Positions 49,417 through 58,985 of a DNA stretch of 64,000 bases are shown here, piece after piece. Each line of letters opens with the position of its first letter. The stretch's first letter is position 1. The notes under the pieces are model-generated. The model saw nothing but the letters and a program-made list of their open reading frames with translations, did not search any database and was not told the DNA's origin. Both the position numbers and the translations under genes were made by a program. Source of the DNA: Pseudomonas sp. (GTDB lineage Bacteria > Pseudomonadota > Gammaproteobacteria > Pseudomonadales > Pseudomonadaceae); contig NZ_JAUYGD010000011.1 in NCBI RefSeq assembly GCF_030690725.1, forward strand, positions 46,304 to 110,303. Reading direction: 5' to 3'.

Positions 49417-49842
49417 TCAAGCCTCAGCAAAACAAAAATCCCCAGTCAAAACCAGGCGTAAACGGGCTTTCAACGCGGCCAATTGCTCAGGCGTGTACGC
49501 CTGCGCCGGATGCTTGCCCCAAACGGGCGCTGGCCAAGCCGCATCCTCGCGACGCCGCACGATGACATGCATATGCAGCTGACTGACCACATTGCCCAAG
49601 GTCGCGACATTCATCTTGTCTCCTGCAAAACAATCCTTGAGCACTTCAGCCAGGCCGTTGGTTTCCCGCCAGAGCTGCAGTTGATCAGCCACATCCAGCT
49701 GAAACAACTCACTGACATCTTCACGACGCGGCACCAGGATAAACCAAGGGTACTGCGCATCATTCATCAACAGCAGACTGCATAACGGATAATCCCCCAT
49801 CCAGACAGTGTCCTGCTGCAAACGCGAATCCAGAACAAACAT
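49417..49842 (-). CDS. HIT-family nucleotide-binding hydrolase
   Basis: The 141-aa protein has a histidine-triad-like motif, NVVSQLHMHVIVRR (HxHxV), preceded by the WFILVPRREDVSEL strand. HIT proteins hydrolyse or transfer nucleotidyl groups (often adenosine phosphoramidates). The substrate here is not known. It is upstream of slyX in the same direction and corresponds to PA0959. Confidence 0.85.
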   Translation of the reverse strand: MFVLDSRLQQDTVWMGDYPLCSLLLMNDAQYPWFILVPRREDVSELFQLDVADQLQLWRETNGLAEVLKDCFAGDKMNVATLGNVVSQLHMHVIVRRREDAAWPAPVWGKHPAQAYTPEQLAALKARLRLVLTGDFCFAEA

Positions 49843-49854
49843 AACTATCTACCT

Positions 49855-50163
49855 TTAAGAAAACCCACTCGCTTGGTTTTGACAGAGATCGAACAGAACA
49901 GGCAACGACACCTGAAGCCTGGCCAGCAAACCGACTGCCAAAGCAAAGCCAGCAAACATCGACTGAGCAGGATACGCCGAAGCTGAAAACACGGCACCCA
50001 GGATCAACCACACCACCACGCACCAATAGACAGCACTCAGCAAACCCGCCTCAAGCACGCGCACCAAAACTGTTCCCTTAGGTAATCCCCACGCAGCAGG
50101 CAAATGCCACACAACCGCCATACAACGGCAAGCAACTGAAAACAGGGCAGAAAGCGACCGCAA
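49855..50163 (-). CDS. Possible small membrane protein (low confidence)
   Basis: This 102-codon frame begins with TTG, preceded by AAAGG at good distance. It contains two hydrophobic stretches (LEAGLLSAVYWCVVVWLILGAVF and MFAGFALAVGLLARL) that would be membrane helices. It ends 12 bp before the HIT gene. I do not recognise the family, and codon use is only partly typical, so it may be a chance frame. Confidence 0.3.
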   Translation of the reverse strand: MRSLSALFSVACRCMAVVWHLPAAWGLPKGTVLVRVLEAGLLSAVYWCVVVWLILGAVFSASAYPAQSMFAGFALAVGLLARLQVSLPVLFDLCQNQASGFS

Positions 50164-50594
50164 AAATACCTTTCACTGAGCATAAAAATAGAAAAACCTG
50201 CTGAAAAACCAAGTACAAACCAATGCAACCCCCAAAAACCTCGATCACACAGGTCAAAACGAGGATAAAAAATTGGCTTTCGGGATTTTGTGCACGACTA
50301 TTGCTAAGCAATCCATGACGAATCGCACTGCACCGTTTGGCTGCCGAAGGCAACCCACACGCAGGCGCAAAAATCCGTCAGCATTGACTTCGAGCACGCC
50401 AGCAGCATCTACAAAAATGCGACATGATTCATAAGCTTTTGCGACACAGCCGTGAAGAAATCGTAATGAATAGATTGCAACTATCGCCAACATTGGCAGC
50501 GTGCTATAAGTTACCGCCGACACAAAAAGAAAGAGTCGTCCATATAACAACCAGCCGGACGGCGCAACTTTTCTAAACCAAAGGAGCAATCACG
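50164..50594. promoter_or_regulatory. Non-coding leader region upstream of the oprD-family gene
   Basis: About 430 bp without a convincing gene in either direction. It is AT-rich near 50.2-50.3 kb. The last ~100 bp contain TATAAG near 50507, which could be a -10 box for the porin, but no well-spaced -35 box is clear. AAGGAG before 50595 is the porin's ribosome site. Confidence 0.4.
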
Positions 50595-51878
50595 ATGCAA
50601 GTGATGAAGTGGAGCGTAATCGCCCTCGCAGTAGCAGCGGGCACCACCCAAATGGCAGTGGCATCCAGCCAGTCCGAATCCAAGGGCTTTATTGAAGACA
50701 GCAGCTTCAATATCTTCAACCGCGCTCTGTACCATAACCGTGATTACAAAAACGGCGCAGACACTACCACCGACGGCGCATCAAGCAAGCGCAATGGCTA
50801 CAGCGAAGAGTTCGGCCTGGGCATCCGCCTGATGTACGAGTCTGGCTTCACTCAAGGCACCGTTGGCGTGGGTGTAGACGCTCACTCGCTGAGCAGCATC
50901 AAACTGGACACCGGCAAAGGCCGTGCAGGCATTGGCCAATTCTCCAAGAATGGCTCTGGCGAAGCAGAAGACACTCAGAGTGAAGTAGGCGGCGCGATCA
51001 AGTTCCGTATCTCCGACACCGTTCTGAAATACGGCAACCAGATCGTTGGCAGCCCAGTATTCTCAACCGACGATAGCCGCATCCTGCCAGAAGTTGCTAC
51101 TGGTACTCTGCTGACCAGCAACGAAATCGAAGGCCTGGAATTGACTGCCGGTCGCTTCACTGCGATCAGCCGCCAAGCGCCTACCGGTCGTGATGGCCGC
51201 GAGCTGACCGAAGCCAACATCGTTGGCGCCAGCTACAGCTTCACTGACAACTTCAGCGGTGCCATTCACGCATCCGATGTTGAAGATCACTTCAAGAAGC
51301 AATATGCCAACCTGAACTACAACCTGCCTCTGGCTGAAGACCAAGGCCTGAACTTCGACTTTAACTTCTATAGAACCAATGACGACGGCCGCAAACTGTC
51401 GGGCGAAGTGGACAACAAGATCTGGAGCTTGGCAGCAGCTTACTCCTTGGGCGCACATAAATTCACCCTTGCCCACCAGCGCTCTTCTGGCGACACCGCT
51501 TATGCCTATGGCGTTGACGGCGGCGGCACCATCTGGCTGTCCAACTCGGTTCAGTACTCTGACTTCGACCGCAAAGATGAGCGTTCCTGGCAGGTTCGTT
51601 ATGACCTCGACATGGCCACCTACGGTGTACCAGGTCTGAGCTTCATGACTCGCTATATCACCGGCGACAACATCGACTACGGTGTTGGTGTTGATGAAGG
51701 CGAAGAGAACGAATTCAACTTCGAAACCAAGTATGTAATCCAAGAAGGCGCAGCCAAAGACCTGTCGTTCCGCGTTCGCAGCGCTATCTACCGCGCCAAC
51801 AACTCGCAGAATGCCAACTATGGCTCCGACAACAACGATTTCCGTCTGATCGTTGAATACCCACTGAGCGTTCTGTAA
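50595..51878 (+). CDS. OprD-family outer-membrane porin
   Basis: The 427-aa protein has a signal peptide (MQVMKWSVIALAVAAGTTQM, cleaved near VAS) and the OprD N-terminus ESKGFIEDSSFNIFNRALYHNRD. Family strand motifs follow (ESGFTQGTVGVGVDAHS, GGAIKFRISDTVLKYGNQ, TWSL-like KIWSLAAAYSLGAHKFTLA, NSVQYSDF, YGVPGLSFMTRYITGDNID), with the end FRLIVEYPLSVL. OprD porins are 18-stranded monomeric channels for amino acids or small carboxylates. The extracellular loops differ from basic-amino-acid-specific OprD, so the substrate is uncertain. Confidence 0.93.
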   Translation: MQVMKWSVIALAVAAGTTQMAVASSQSESKGFIEDSSFNIFNRALYHNRDYKNGADTTTDGASSKRNGYSEEFGLGIRLMYESGFTQGTVGVGVDAHSLSSIKLDTGKGRAGIGQFSKNGSGEAEDTQSEVGGAIKFRISDTVLKYGNQIVGSPVFSTDDSRILPEVATGTLLTSNEIEGLELTAGRFTAISRQAPTGRDGRELTEANIVGASYSFTDNFSGAIHASDVEDHFKKQYANLNYNLPLAEDQGLNFDFNFYRTNDDGRKLSGEVDNKIWSLAAAYSLGAHKFTLAHQRSSGDTAYAYGVDGGGTIWLSNSVQYSDFDRKDERSWQVRYDLDMATYGVPGLSFMTRYITGDNIDYGVGVDEGEENEFNFETKYVIQEGAAKDLSFRVRSAIYRANNSQNANYGSDNNDFRLIVEYPLSVL

Positions 51879-51900
51879 TTCAGAGTGCTTAGCTGGTAAA

Positions 51901-51928
51901 GAAAGCCCGACCTAGGTCGGGCTTTTTC
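51901..51928 (+). terminator. Terminator after the porin gene
   Basis: A perfect stem centred on CCTAGG (GAAAGCCCGACC/GGTCGGGCTTTTTC) ends in a T run. Confidence 0.88.
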
Positions 51929-51943
51929 TTGCCTGCTGAAAAC

Positions 51944-52360
51944 TTACAGTGGCAACGCATAAGTCCCCGTCACATGCGCCACCAGCTCCTCTTCATTACC
52001 CTGCGAATACACCGACACTTCGCAAACAGCCTGCCTGCGACTTAATCTCAATATCCGCGCTTCGGCTAATAGATCAACTGGTTTGGGTTTAACCAGAAAG
52101 TTGATATTCAAATTAGATGTCACGGCCATCTCAACGCGACCAAGACTACCCAGCACCACCGCATACATCGCTGCATCCGCCAGCGCCATAATGGTTGGCC
52201 CGGACAAGGTTCCGCCGGGGCGAATTAATTTGCTGTGAAATGGCACCCGCGCCAGTGCACCCTTAGCATCCAGTCGATCGATACACAGGTTGATATCTTC
52301 TGCCATCGGCAACCCTGCGCGAATCAGCGCCTGCACCTGTTCCGCCGTCAATATCGACAC
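51944..52360 (-). CDS. PaaI-like hot-dog thioesterase
   Basis: The 138-aa protein has the pattern [33 protein letters not shown], typical of PaaI/YiiD-type hot-dog thioesterases, with an active-site Asp in ALADAAMY. Substrates are unknown. It is convergent with the porin and divergent from proS. It corresponds to PA0957. Confidence 0.85.
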   Translation of the reverse strand: MSILTAEQVQALIRAGLPMAEDINLCIDRLDAKGALARVPFHSKLIRPGGTLSGPTIMALADAAMYAVVLGSLGRVEMAVTSNLNINFLVKPKPVDLLAEARILRLSRRQAVCEVSVYSQGNEEELVAHVTGTYALPL

Positions 52361-52466
52361 ACTCCCCTCCTTTTATAAGCACACGCCTGCATCCTGTACG
52401 CATCTGTACAGGCACCGTACAATGCGGGCCATTCAAAATCTCTTGCAACCGACAGAACAGCCAAAT

Positions 52467-54182
52467 ATGCGTACCAGCCAGTTCCTGCTCTCGACTCTGA
52501 AAGAAACCCCATCCGATGCCGTGGTGATCAGCCATCAGTTGATGCTGCGTGCCGGCATGATCCGCAAGCTGGCTTCCGGCCTGTACACCTGGCTGCCCAT
52601 GGGCCTGCGTGTGCTGCGCAAGGTTGAGAAAGTCGTGCGCGAGGAAATGAATGCCGCCGGCGCGCTGGAAGTGCTGATGCCGGGCATTCAACCGGCAGAG
52701 CTGTGGCAGGAATCCGGTCGTTGGGAGCAGTACGGCCCGGAACTGCTGCGCATGAAGGATCGCCACGGCCGTGACTTCTGCGCCGGCCCGACCCATGAAG
52801 AAGTGATCACCGATCTGGCGCGCAATGAGCTGAATAGCTACAAGCAGCTGCCAATCAACCTGTATCAGATCCAGACCAAGTTCCGCGACGAAATCCGTCC
52901 GCGCTTCGGCTTGATGCGTGGCCGCGAGTTCATCATGAAGGATGCCTACTCCTTCCACGTTGACCAGGCTTCGCTGCAGGAAACCTATGACCGCATGCAC
53001 CAGGCCTACTGCAACGTGTTCACCCGCCTGGGATTGAATTTCCGCCCCGTGCAGGCTGACACCGGCTCCATTGGCGGCACTGGTTCCCACGAATTCCACG
53101 TACTCGCCGACTCCGGCGAAGACGATATCGCCTTCAGCGACAGCTCCGACTACGCCGCCAATATCGAGAAAGCCGAAGCCGTTCCGCGCGAAAGCAGCCG
53201 TGGCGCAGCCACTGAAAGCATGCGTATGGTTGAAACTCCAGACACCAAGACCATTGACGCACTGGTGCAGGGCTTTGGCCTGGCCATCGAAAAAACCATC
53301 AAGACCCTGATGGTGCACGGCGCGAAAAAAGGCACCTTGGTCGCCTTGATCGTACGTGGCGACCACGAACTCAACGAGATCAAGGCCGCCAACCTGGAGC
53401 TGGTTGCCAGCCCGCTGGTATTTGCCAGCGAAGCCGAGATTCGCGCGGCCATCGGCGCAGGTCCTGGCTCACTAGGCCCGGTCAATCTGCCGATCCCTTG
53501 CGTGGTTGACCGCTCGGTTGCCCTGATGAGCGACTTCGCCTCGGGAGCCAATATCGATGACAAGCACTATTTCGGCGTCAACTGGGAGCGCGACCTGCCG
53601 CTGCCGGAAGTTGCCGACCTGCGCAACGTGCTGGCCGGCGACCCAAGCCCGGACGGCAAAGGCACCCTGGAAATCAAGCGCGGCATCGAAGTCGGGCATA
53701 TCTTCCAGCTGGGCACCAAGTACAGCGAAGCGCTGAACTGCCAGGTGCTAGGCGAGAACGGCAAGCCGGTGACCTTGACCATGGGCTGCTATGGCATCGG
53801 CGTGTCCCGCGTGGTGGCGGCAGCCATTGAGCAGAACAACGATGACCGCGGCATTCTCTGGAACGACGCCTTGGCGCCTTTCCACATCGCCCTGGTGCCG
53901 CTGCGTTACGAAACCGATGCCGTGCGCGAAGCCACCGACACGCTGTATGCGCAGCTAACTGCTGCCGGCTATGAAGTGCTGCTCGATGACCGTGACAAAA
54001 AGACCAGCCCAGGCATCAAATTCGCCGATATGGAACTGATCGGCATCCCGCATCGCATCGTAGTCAGTGATCGCGGCCTGGCCGAAGGTAACCTGGAATA
54101 CAAGAGCCGTAAGGAAATCGACGCCCAGGCCGTGCCTGTCGCCGACATCATGAGCTTTATCCAGGCCCGCATCAGCCACTGA
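52467..54182 (+). CDS. proS: Prolyl-tRNA synthetase (bacterial type)
   Basis: The 571-aa class IIa synthetase begins [20 protein letters not shown] and has motif 2 [25 protein letters not shown] and the editing (INS) domain from about residue 225 to 405. Motif 3 lies in [17 protein letters not shown], and the C-terminal anticodon domain has IVVSDRGL. The start at 52467 is the family start; upstream in-frame codons overlap the thioesterase region. Confidence 0.97.
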   Translation: MRTSQFLLSTLKETPSDAVVISHQLMLRAGMIRKLASGLYTWLPMGLRVLRKVEKVVREEMNAAGALEVLMPGIQPAELWQESGRWEQYGPELLRMKDRHGRDFCAGPTHEEVITDLARNELNSYKQLPINLYQIQTKFRDEIRPRFGLMRGREFIMKDAYSFHVDQASLQETYDRMHQAYCNVFTRLGLNFRPVQADTGSIGGTGSHEFHVLADSGEDDIAFSDSSDYAANIEKAEAVPRESSRGAATESMRMVETPDTKTIDALVQGFGLAIEKTIKTLMVHGAKKGTLVALIVRGDHELNEIKAANLELVASPLVFASEAEIRAAIGAGPGSLGPVNLPIPCVVDRSVALMSDFASGANIDDKHYFGVNWERDLPLPEVADLRNVLAGDPSPDGKGTLEIKRGIEVGHIFQLGTKYSEALNCQVLGENGKPVTLTMGCYGIGVSRVVAAAIEQNNDDRGILWNDALAPFHIALVPLRYETDAVREATDTLYAQLTAAGYEVLLDDRDKKTSPGIKFADMELIGIPHRIVVSDRGLAEGNLEYKSRKEIDAQAVPVADIMSFIQARISH

Positions 54183-54208
54183 TCTCAGCCCTTTTAGCAA
54201 GAGTCGTC

Positions 54209-55162
54209 ATGTTCAAGCGAAACACCCTCAGCCTCATCGCCACCCTGCTGGGTGGCTCTCTGCTACTCAGCGGTTGCGCCAACCAGTTGCCGCAACGCAG
54301 CGAGCATGAGGAGCGCGTCGAGCGCAAATTGCTCGATCACAGCCTGCAGATCGATGTGGGTGAGCCACGCGTGCTGGAGTTGCCGCAACGCCGCGTGCGC
54401 GTGCATGAACAGAAGACCTTCGAGGTTACGGCGTTTGACGTCACGCGCCGCTATGACCGCTACACCCCCTACCAGCCCTGGCGCGAGTTGTATGAAGTGC
54501 CACTGGGAGCACTGGCAGTGGTCGGCGGCATCGGCGCCAACGTGCTCAACGTGGTACTGCTCGGCAGCCTGCCGGATACCGTCACCAAAGACTGGATCAG
54601 CTATGGCTTTGCCGGGCTCAACCCGGCAATGAACGTCGAGTCCAACGGCCGCTCGCAGCAGAACCTCGCCAGCCTTGAGGAGCGCCGCCAGGATGCGCGC
54701 ATGGAGTATTCAAGCCTGCCATGGGCCGAGCGCCCGGTGCTGGTTAAAGCCGGCGAACAGAGCCATGAACTGCTCACCGACCGCAATGGCATCCTGCGCC
54801 TGAACCTGCTAGACAGCCCGTTTGCCGAAGAAGATGTCACGCGCATCAGCACCCTGCTGTTGACGGTTGAAGATGATCAAGGCTCGGCGCGCGCCGATGC
54901 CTCCCTGCTGGTCAGCCGCACCCTGCGCGGTAAACTGCAGGAAGCCCACCAGCTGATCTACAACGACCTTGAGGGTGACGACGTTGCCCAGTGGGTGCAC
55001 CGGGTCAAACGCCTGTCAGAGCTGGGCCTCGAAGAGGAAGCCAGCGAACTGGAACAGAGCCTGATCGAACTGACACGCAACGATCCGGAACTGCAGAAAA
55101 TTTTCCTCCAGGCCCTGACCAAAGACGCCGGCCGCCTGGTCGCCGATCCTGGCAACGACTGA
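54209..55162 (+). CDS. Outer-membrane-type lipoprotein of unknown function
   Basis: The 317-aa product has a lipoprotein signal with lipobox LLLSGCANQ (Cys23). The body shows a central hydrophobic patch (VPLGALAVVGGIGANVLNVVLLGSLP) that could be a membrane-associated hairpin. A beta-rich region and a helical, acidic C-terminus (VKRLSELGLEEEASELEQ) follow. I cannot assign a family. It lies 26 bp after proS and 7 bp before the transglycosylase gene, so the three are probably co-transcribed. Confidence 0.75.
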   Translation: MFKRNTLSLIATLLGGSLLLSGCANQLPQRSEHEERVERKLLDHSLQIDVGEPRVLELPQRRVRVHEQKTFEVTAFDVTRRYDRYTPYQPWRELYEVPLGALAVVGGIGANVLNVVLLGSLPDTVTKDWISYGFAGLNPAMNVESNGRSQQNLASLEERRQDARMEYSSLPWAERPVLVKAGEQSHELLTDRNGILRLNLLDSPFAEEDVTRISTLLLTVEDDQGSARADASLLVSRTLRGKLQEAHQLIYNDLEGDDVAQWVHRVKRLSELGLEEEASELEQSLIELTRNDPELQKIFLQALTKDAGRLVADPGND

Positions 55163-55169
55163 CGCCCCC

Positions 55170-55742
55170 ATGCGGCAGCGCCTGACCTGCGCCCTACTCG
55201 GCCTGCTGCTCTGCGGCGCGACTTATGCCGACGTGCGTCAGGCGCCAGAGCCGGAACTGCGCACACTGCTGCAACAGACCGTAGCCCAGGCCGACAGCTT
55301 TCAGGATCGTTTCGAGGCCGAAGTCTGGCTGCTGGATATGTCCACACGCATGCGCCGCTATATCCCGGATGCCGAGGAACGCCTGAGCCTGCTGCGCCTG
55401 GTGCATCGCGAAGCCAGCAAGGCCGGCTTGCGTCCCGATCTGGTAATCGCGCTGATTCATGCCGAAAGCCATTTCGACCGTTTCGCCATCTCCTCAGTCG
55501 GCGCCCAGGGCATGATGCAGGTGATGCCCTTCTGGAAAGCCGAACTGGGCCGCCCGCAAGACAACCTCACCGATAACGCCACCAACCTGCGTTATGGCTG
55601 CACCATCCTCAGCTTCTATTTGCGCAAGGAAAACGGCGACCTGAACCGCGCGCTGGCGCGCTATAACGGCAGCCTGGGCAAGCACACCTACTCAGCCAAG
55701 GTGGTCGGTTTCTGGCACGACTTCTGGTATGTCAAACCGTAG
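55170..55742 (+). CDS. Lytic transglycosylase (SLT domain)
   Basis: The 190-aa periplasmic protein has a signal peptide (LLLCGATYA|DVRQ) and an SLT domain with the catalytic Glu in LIHAESHFDRFAISSVGAQGMMQV (split here), plus the later RYNGSLGK motif. It cleaves the peptidoglycan backbone. A short N-terminal helix bundle precedes the domain. A dispersed inverted repeat begins immediately at its stop codon. Confidence 0.9.
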   Translation: MRQRLTCALLGLLLCGATYADVRQAPEPELRTLLQQTVAQADSFQDRFEAEVWLLDMSTRMRRYIPDAEERLSLLRLVHREASKAGLRPDLVIALIHAESHFDRFAISSVGAQGMMQVMPFWKAELGRPQDNLTDNATNLRYGCTILSFYLRKENGDLNRALARYNGSLGKHTYSAKVVGFWHDFWYVKP

Positions 55743-55810
55743 GATGGGTTAGCGGCGCGGAGTACAAGACGCAAGCACAACAGGAAACCCTATGCGCCGC
55801 GTAACCCATC
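55743..55810. repeat. Dispersed inverted repeat bounded by GATGGGTTA
   Basis: GATGGGTTA at 55743-55751 pairs with TAACCCATC at 55802-55810, and GCGGCGC pairs with GCGCCGC inside. The module lies between the convergent transglycosylase and acylphosphatase genes and may also serve as a terminator. Confidence 0.6.
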
Positions 55811-55816
55811 AAGGAC

Positions 55817-56092
55817 TTAGCGCCGCACGATAAATCCGGTAATCCCCTGCTGCGCCTGCTCTTGCAGCTCCAGCGAGGTAACTTCGGCAGCCTGCGGCCC
55901 GTGTTGCAACCAGCTGGTCAATTCAGCCACCGCAGTTTCATCACCCTCGAACAGCACTTCGACCCGGCCATCGGCCAGGTTGCGTACCCAACCATCGAGA
56001 TCAAGCCGCTCAGCCTGCTCCGCCGTTGCCTGGCGAAAGCACACACCCTGAACGCGGCCGCTAACGTAACCATGCATGCAGATACGCGCCAC
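55817..56092 (-). CDS. acyP: Acylphosphatase
   Basis: The 91-aa protein has the signature GYVSGRVQGVCFRQATAEQA (catalytic Arg) and GWVRNLADGRVEVLFEG (catalytic Asn). It hydrolyses acyl phosphates. The usual V-x-[FY]-R position is CFR. It is four bases downstream of the thioredoxin-like gene. Confidence 0.94.
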   Translation of the reverse strand: MARICMHGYVSGRVQGVCFRQATAEQAERLDLDGWVRNLADGRVEVLFEGDETAVAELTSWLQHGPQAAEVTSLELQEQAQQGITGFIVRR

Positions 56093-56095
56093 GGC

Positions 56096-56575
56096 TTAGT
56101 CCTCCGCCTTGAGTGCAGTGAGGCGAGCCGTCAGACCGGCAGCCGTCTGCTCACCGAGCAAGCGCTCACGCATACGCCCCTGATCGTCGACGATATAGGT
56201 CACCGGCAACACCTCGGCACGCGGCAACTGATAGCGCTCGGCAGGGTCCTGCGCCAACACAGTGAAACTGATGCCCATGTCTTGCGCGGCCTTGCTCAGT
56301 TTCTCCCCCTGCAGCGCATCGAAGTTCACCCCGAGCACCTGCACGGACTGCTCCTTGAGCTGTTGCTCGAGGGCATTGAGCTCGGGAATCTCGGTGCGAC
56401 AAGGTGCGCACCACTGCGCCCAGTAATTAATCACTAACCACTGGCCTTCCAGGCGCTCAACCGCTACCTTTCGTCCATATTGATCGACGCCTATGTCTTC
56501 AGCGCAACCGGCCAGAATCAGACCTATGCCTACGCCCGCAACAGCACGAATGATCGCCTGGAAACGCATTCCCAT
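56096..56575 (-). CDS. TlpA-like thioredoxin-fold lipoprotein
   Basis: The 159-aa protein has a lipoprotein signal (LILAGCAED) and a thioredoxin fold with the active site NYWAQWCAPCRTEIPEL (WCAPC) and cis-Pro in EVLPVTYIVDD. It is likely a membrane-tethered periplasmic thiol reductase of the TlpA/ResA class. ATG 56575 follows GGGAG. It precedes acyP in a two-gene unit, corresponding to PA0953-PA0954. Confidence 0.88.
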   Translation of the reverse strand: MGMRFQAIIRAVAGVGIGLILAGCAEDIGVDQYGRKVAVERLEGQWLVINYWAQWCAPCRTEIPELNALEQQLKEQSVQVLGVNFDALQGEKLSKAAQDMGISFTVLAQDPAERYQLPRAEVLPVTYIVDDQGRMRERLLGEQTAAGLTARLTALKAED

Positions 56576-56605
56576 GCATTCGCTCCCTGATTCCATAAGG
56601 TTGAT

Positions 56606-58015
56606 ATGACATTAGATGCCTTGCGCCTGGAAGTGCCAGACATCCTCGAAACCGATGTCGCGCCGCTAGCCGACCTCAATGAGCAGCTGGCCCAAGCCCG
56701 CCTGCAGTCGCCAGAACTGGCCTTGCAGCAGGCGCTCGGCCTGCTCTTCAGGCTGAACCGCAGCGCCATGACCTTACTCGAAAGGCAGCGCGCACTGCAA
56801 AGCTTCAGCGATCAGTACCGCCATTACAGCAAGGCCTACCAGGGCGAAAATCCTCCCACGGCCTTGTTCGTGCACCTGTGCAGTGAACTGGCCATCGGTT
56901 TCAAACGCCTGCTGCTGCAAATCCTCCAGGGCCGTCAACCATCACGCCCGCACCTGGCCTGGTGCCTGTATATGGCTCAGCACTTTCTCGCGCAGAGCCT
57001 GCTGCGCCACTATCAGCTGTATCAGGAGCCGCCGCCCAGTCTGTGGCGTGACAGCCACCTGCTGTACTGGATCGGTGAGCATCAGGATTGCCTGGACGAG
57101 CCGGTGGCGGCGGCGTTTACCCCGCAACCCGCGAACACTCTGCGCGGCATTTATCAGCAGATGTTGCTGCTGGCCTTGAGCAACCCATTCCACCTCGCCG
57201 ATGGCGAGTGCGAACTCCTGTTCGGTGCGCTCTCGCCACTGGCAGGTCTGGCGCGTCTGCTGCCCTGGGACGAGGACGATGAGATCGAAGGGCCCACCAT
57301 CGACCTGACCGAGGCGCAACCCTGCCTGAGCTATGCCCAGACGCCAGAAGGCAGCGTGGACTGTTTACGCCGCTTTGAGTTGGGCGCCCTGCTGGTGGCC
57401 CTGCATGATCCCGCACCACTACAAAGCAAGGCAGAGCGCCAACTGCTGGAGCGCGTACAACAACACTGGCTGGGGCGCCAGCAACGTCGACATACCCGCG
57501 CCGACCACAGTTCAGAATGCAACCTTATCGTCGGTCTGCCCGGCATTCACGCGCAGTTGCTGGAACAGCGACCGCTGCGCACCAGCGCCCAGATGCTCGA
57601 CGCCAGCGCAGGCGGTGCACGCCTGCTGTGTAATGCCGACCAGGCCGCGCAGCTGTCGGTTGGCCAACTGGTACTGCTGCTCACCGGCAGCGATACGCCG
57701 ACCCTGGCCCTGGTACGTTGGCGGCATCTGAATAGCGAAGGCCTGCACCTTGGCCTGCGCTACCTGAAAGGCCTGCCGCGTCCGGTATGGCTGCGGCGCG
57801 CGCCCAGCGCCCAGACTCACCCAGGCGTGCTGCAGAGCACCCCGGCACCGGGTAATGGCTGGCATCATGGCTTATGGCTGCCCAATGGACAGTTTGTTGA
57901 AGGGGAAAATGTCTGGCTGCAACTGGCCAGCGCGCACAATCAGGCGATTCTACCGCTGCCGACCGCCAATCTGATCACCGCATCCGTCACGCGCTATCCG
58001 ATGCAGCTGGCCTGA
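56606..58015 (+). CDS. PilZ-domain protein (probable cyclic-di-GMP effector)
   Basis: The 469-aa protein has a long helical N-terminal region (~1-290) without recognised motifs. A C-terminal PilZ-like part follows: RQQRRHTRADHSSECNLIVG (RxxxR) and, further on, MLDASAGGARLLCN in the place of the DxSxxG motif, then VRWRHLNSEGLHLGLRYL. The second motif reads D-A-S-A-G-G, which fits. It may sense cyclic-di-GMP. It stands alone, divergent from the TlpA-like gene, and its N-terminal partner domain is unknown. Confidence 0.7.
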   Translation: MTLDALRLEVPDILETDVAPLADLNEQLAQARLQSPELALQQALGLLFRLNRSAMTLLERQRALQSFSDQYRHYSKAYQGENPPTALFVHLCSELAIGFKRLLLQILQGRQPSRPHLAWCLYMAQHFLAQSLLRHYQLYQEPPPSLWRDSHLLYWIGEHQDCLDEPVAAAFTPQPANTLRGIYQQMLLLALSNPFHLADGECELLFGALSPLAGLARLLPWDEDDEIEGPTIDLTEAQPCLSYAQTPEGSVDCLRRFELGALLVALHDPAPLQSKAERQLLERVQQHWLGRQQRRHTRADHSSECNLIVGLPGIHAQLLEQRPLRTSAQMLDASAGGARLLCNADQAAQLSVGQLVLLLTGSDTPTLALVRWRHLNSEGLHLGLRYLKGLPRPVWLRRAPSAQTHPGVLQSTPAPGNGWHHGLWLPNGQFVEGENVWLQLASAHNQAILPLPTANLITASVTRYPMQLA

Positions 58016-58154
58016 GCCTTGTTGCCGATACGCTAAAACTGCGAGAAAGGTCACGCCGAACGTCGGCCGAGCGCACAGTTTCATCGGGTGGGCCAAGCTT
58101 ATAATTCATCGCACTCACGCTTGATGCGATCCGTTATTAGCCTGGAACACAACC

Positions 58155-58547
58155 ATGACCCAAGCCCTCGATAAGTTGGTCGGCCCTGTGCCATCTGCCA
58201 TCGTCAATCTCGCCCGCTTACAGGTCACCCCGTACGAAGGGCGCGTCGCTGAGTTCAACGTAGCCGCCTGGCTGCACCTACCAGGGCTGGCCAACCTGCC
58301 TGTGTCCCTGTTGATCAGCTATCGCGACGGCACCACCCGCCGTGAGGTGATGGTCGATCACGGCAAGGTCAATCAGCACAGCAAGATTCTGCTTTCCAGC
58401 GTGGCCCGTCTGCCGGTGAAGCTGAAGATCGAAGAAATGCAGGTGCGCCTGCGCTCTGCCGTACCGGCGACTAGCCTGGTGGTCGAGGAGCTGTTTGTGC
58501 AAGCGGTCGAATTGCCACAAACCGATAGCCGCCAAGCACTCGCCTGA
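58155..58547 (+). CDS. Conserved hypothetical protein, 130 aa
   Basis: I do not recognise the family. The soluble 130-aa product looks like a beta-sandwich (LARLQVTPYEGRVAEFNVAAWL, VSLLISYRDGTTRREVMVDHG, VKLKIEEMQVRLRSAV) with no signal peptide. A terminator follows, so it is monocistronic. Confidence 0.65.
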   Translation: MTQALDKLVGPVPSAIVNLARLQVTPYEGRVAEFNVAAWLHLPGLANLPVSLLISYRDGTTRREVMVDHGKVNQHSKILLSSVARLPVKLKIEEMQVRLRSAVPATSLVVEELFVQAVELPQTDSRQALA

Positions 58548-58566
58548 TAGCCCCCCTCAGCACACA

Positions 58567-58592
58567 AGCCCCGCGCACTGACGCGGGGTTTT
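58567..58592. terminator. Terminator between two converging small genes
   Basis: CCCCGCG/CGCGGGG stem with a 6-nt loop and TTTT on the forward side; partial A run on the other side. Confidence 0.8.
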
Positions 58593-58596
58593 GCGT

Positions 58597-58818
58597 TTAG
58601 CGCGAGAGCATTCCTGCAGGCCCGCACTGGGCGTCAGAATCAGGTCGCGTAACAGTTTCAGATAAGCCAGAAGAGTCGGGCTGCTCAGTCGGATTGGAAT
58701 TGACCAAGGACTGTGGCCAGCTGCTGAAGCGCAGGCCGGTGATGCGATTAAGGCGCTCGAGCGCCTCTTGCGGATCACGCTGATACAGATGAATCACTTT
58801 GCCTTTATTGGCTGTCAT
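58597..58818 (-). CDS. Small hypothetical protein, 73 aa
   Basis: The frame MTANKGKVIHLYQRDPQEAL continues with ERLNRITGLRFSSWPQSLV and then a polar, Ser/Pro-rich tail. GAAGGCG lies ahead of the ATG. The N-terminal half looks conserved-like (basic strand then amphipathic helix); I do not recognise a family. It lies at the convergent end of a terminator. Confidence 0.5.
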   Translation of the reverse strand: MTANKGKVIHLYQRDPQEALERLNRITGLRFSSWPQSLVNSNPTEQPDSSGLSETVTRPDSDAQCGPAGMLSR

Positions 58819-58985
58819 AACGCCTTCACACTCCGCCAATCCCTGCCCTGCTGGCAACCTGATCGCTATCTGCAAGACAGATAGCCAGAAGCGTGCCAGC
58901 TTCCTTTTAACCGCGTTTGGCGACCTCCATGGTCGCCAGTGCCATCATGCGCCATCAGCACAACGCCGCAAACTGACGTTTTACG

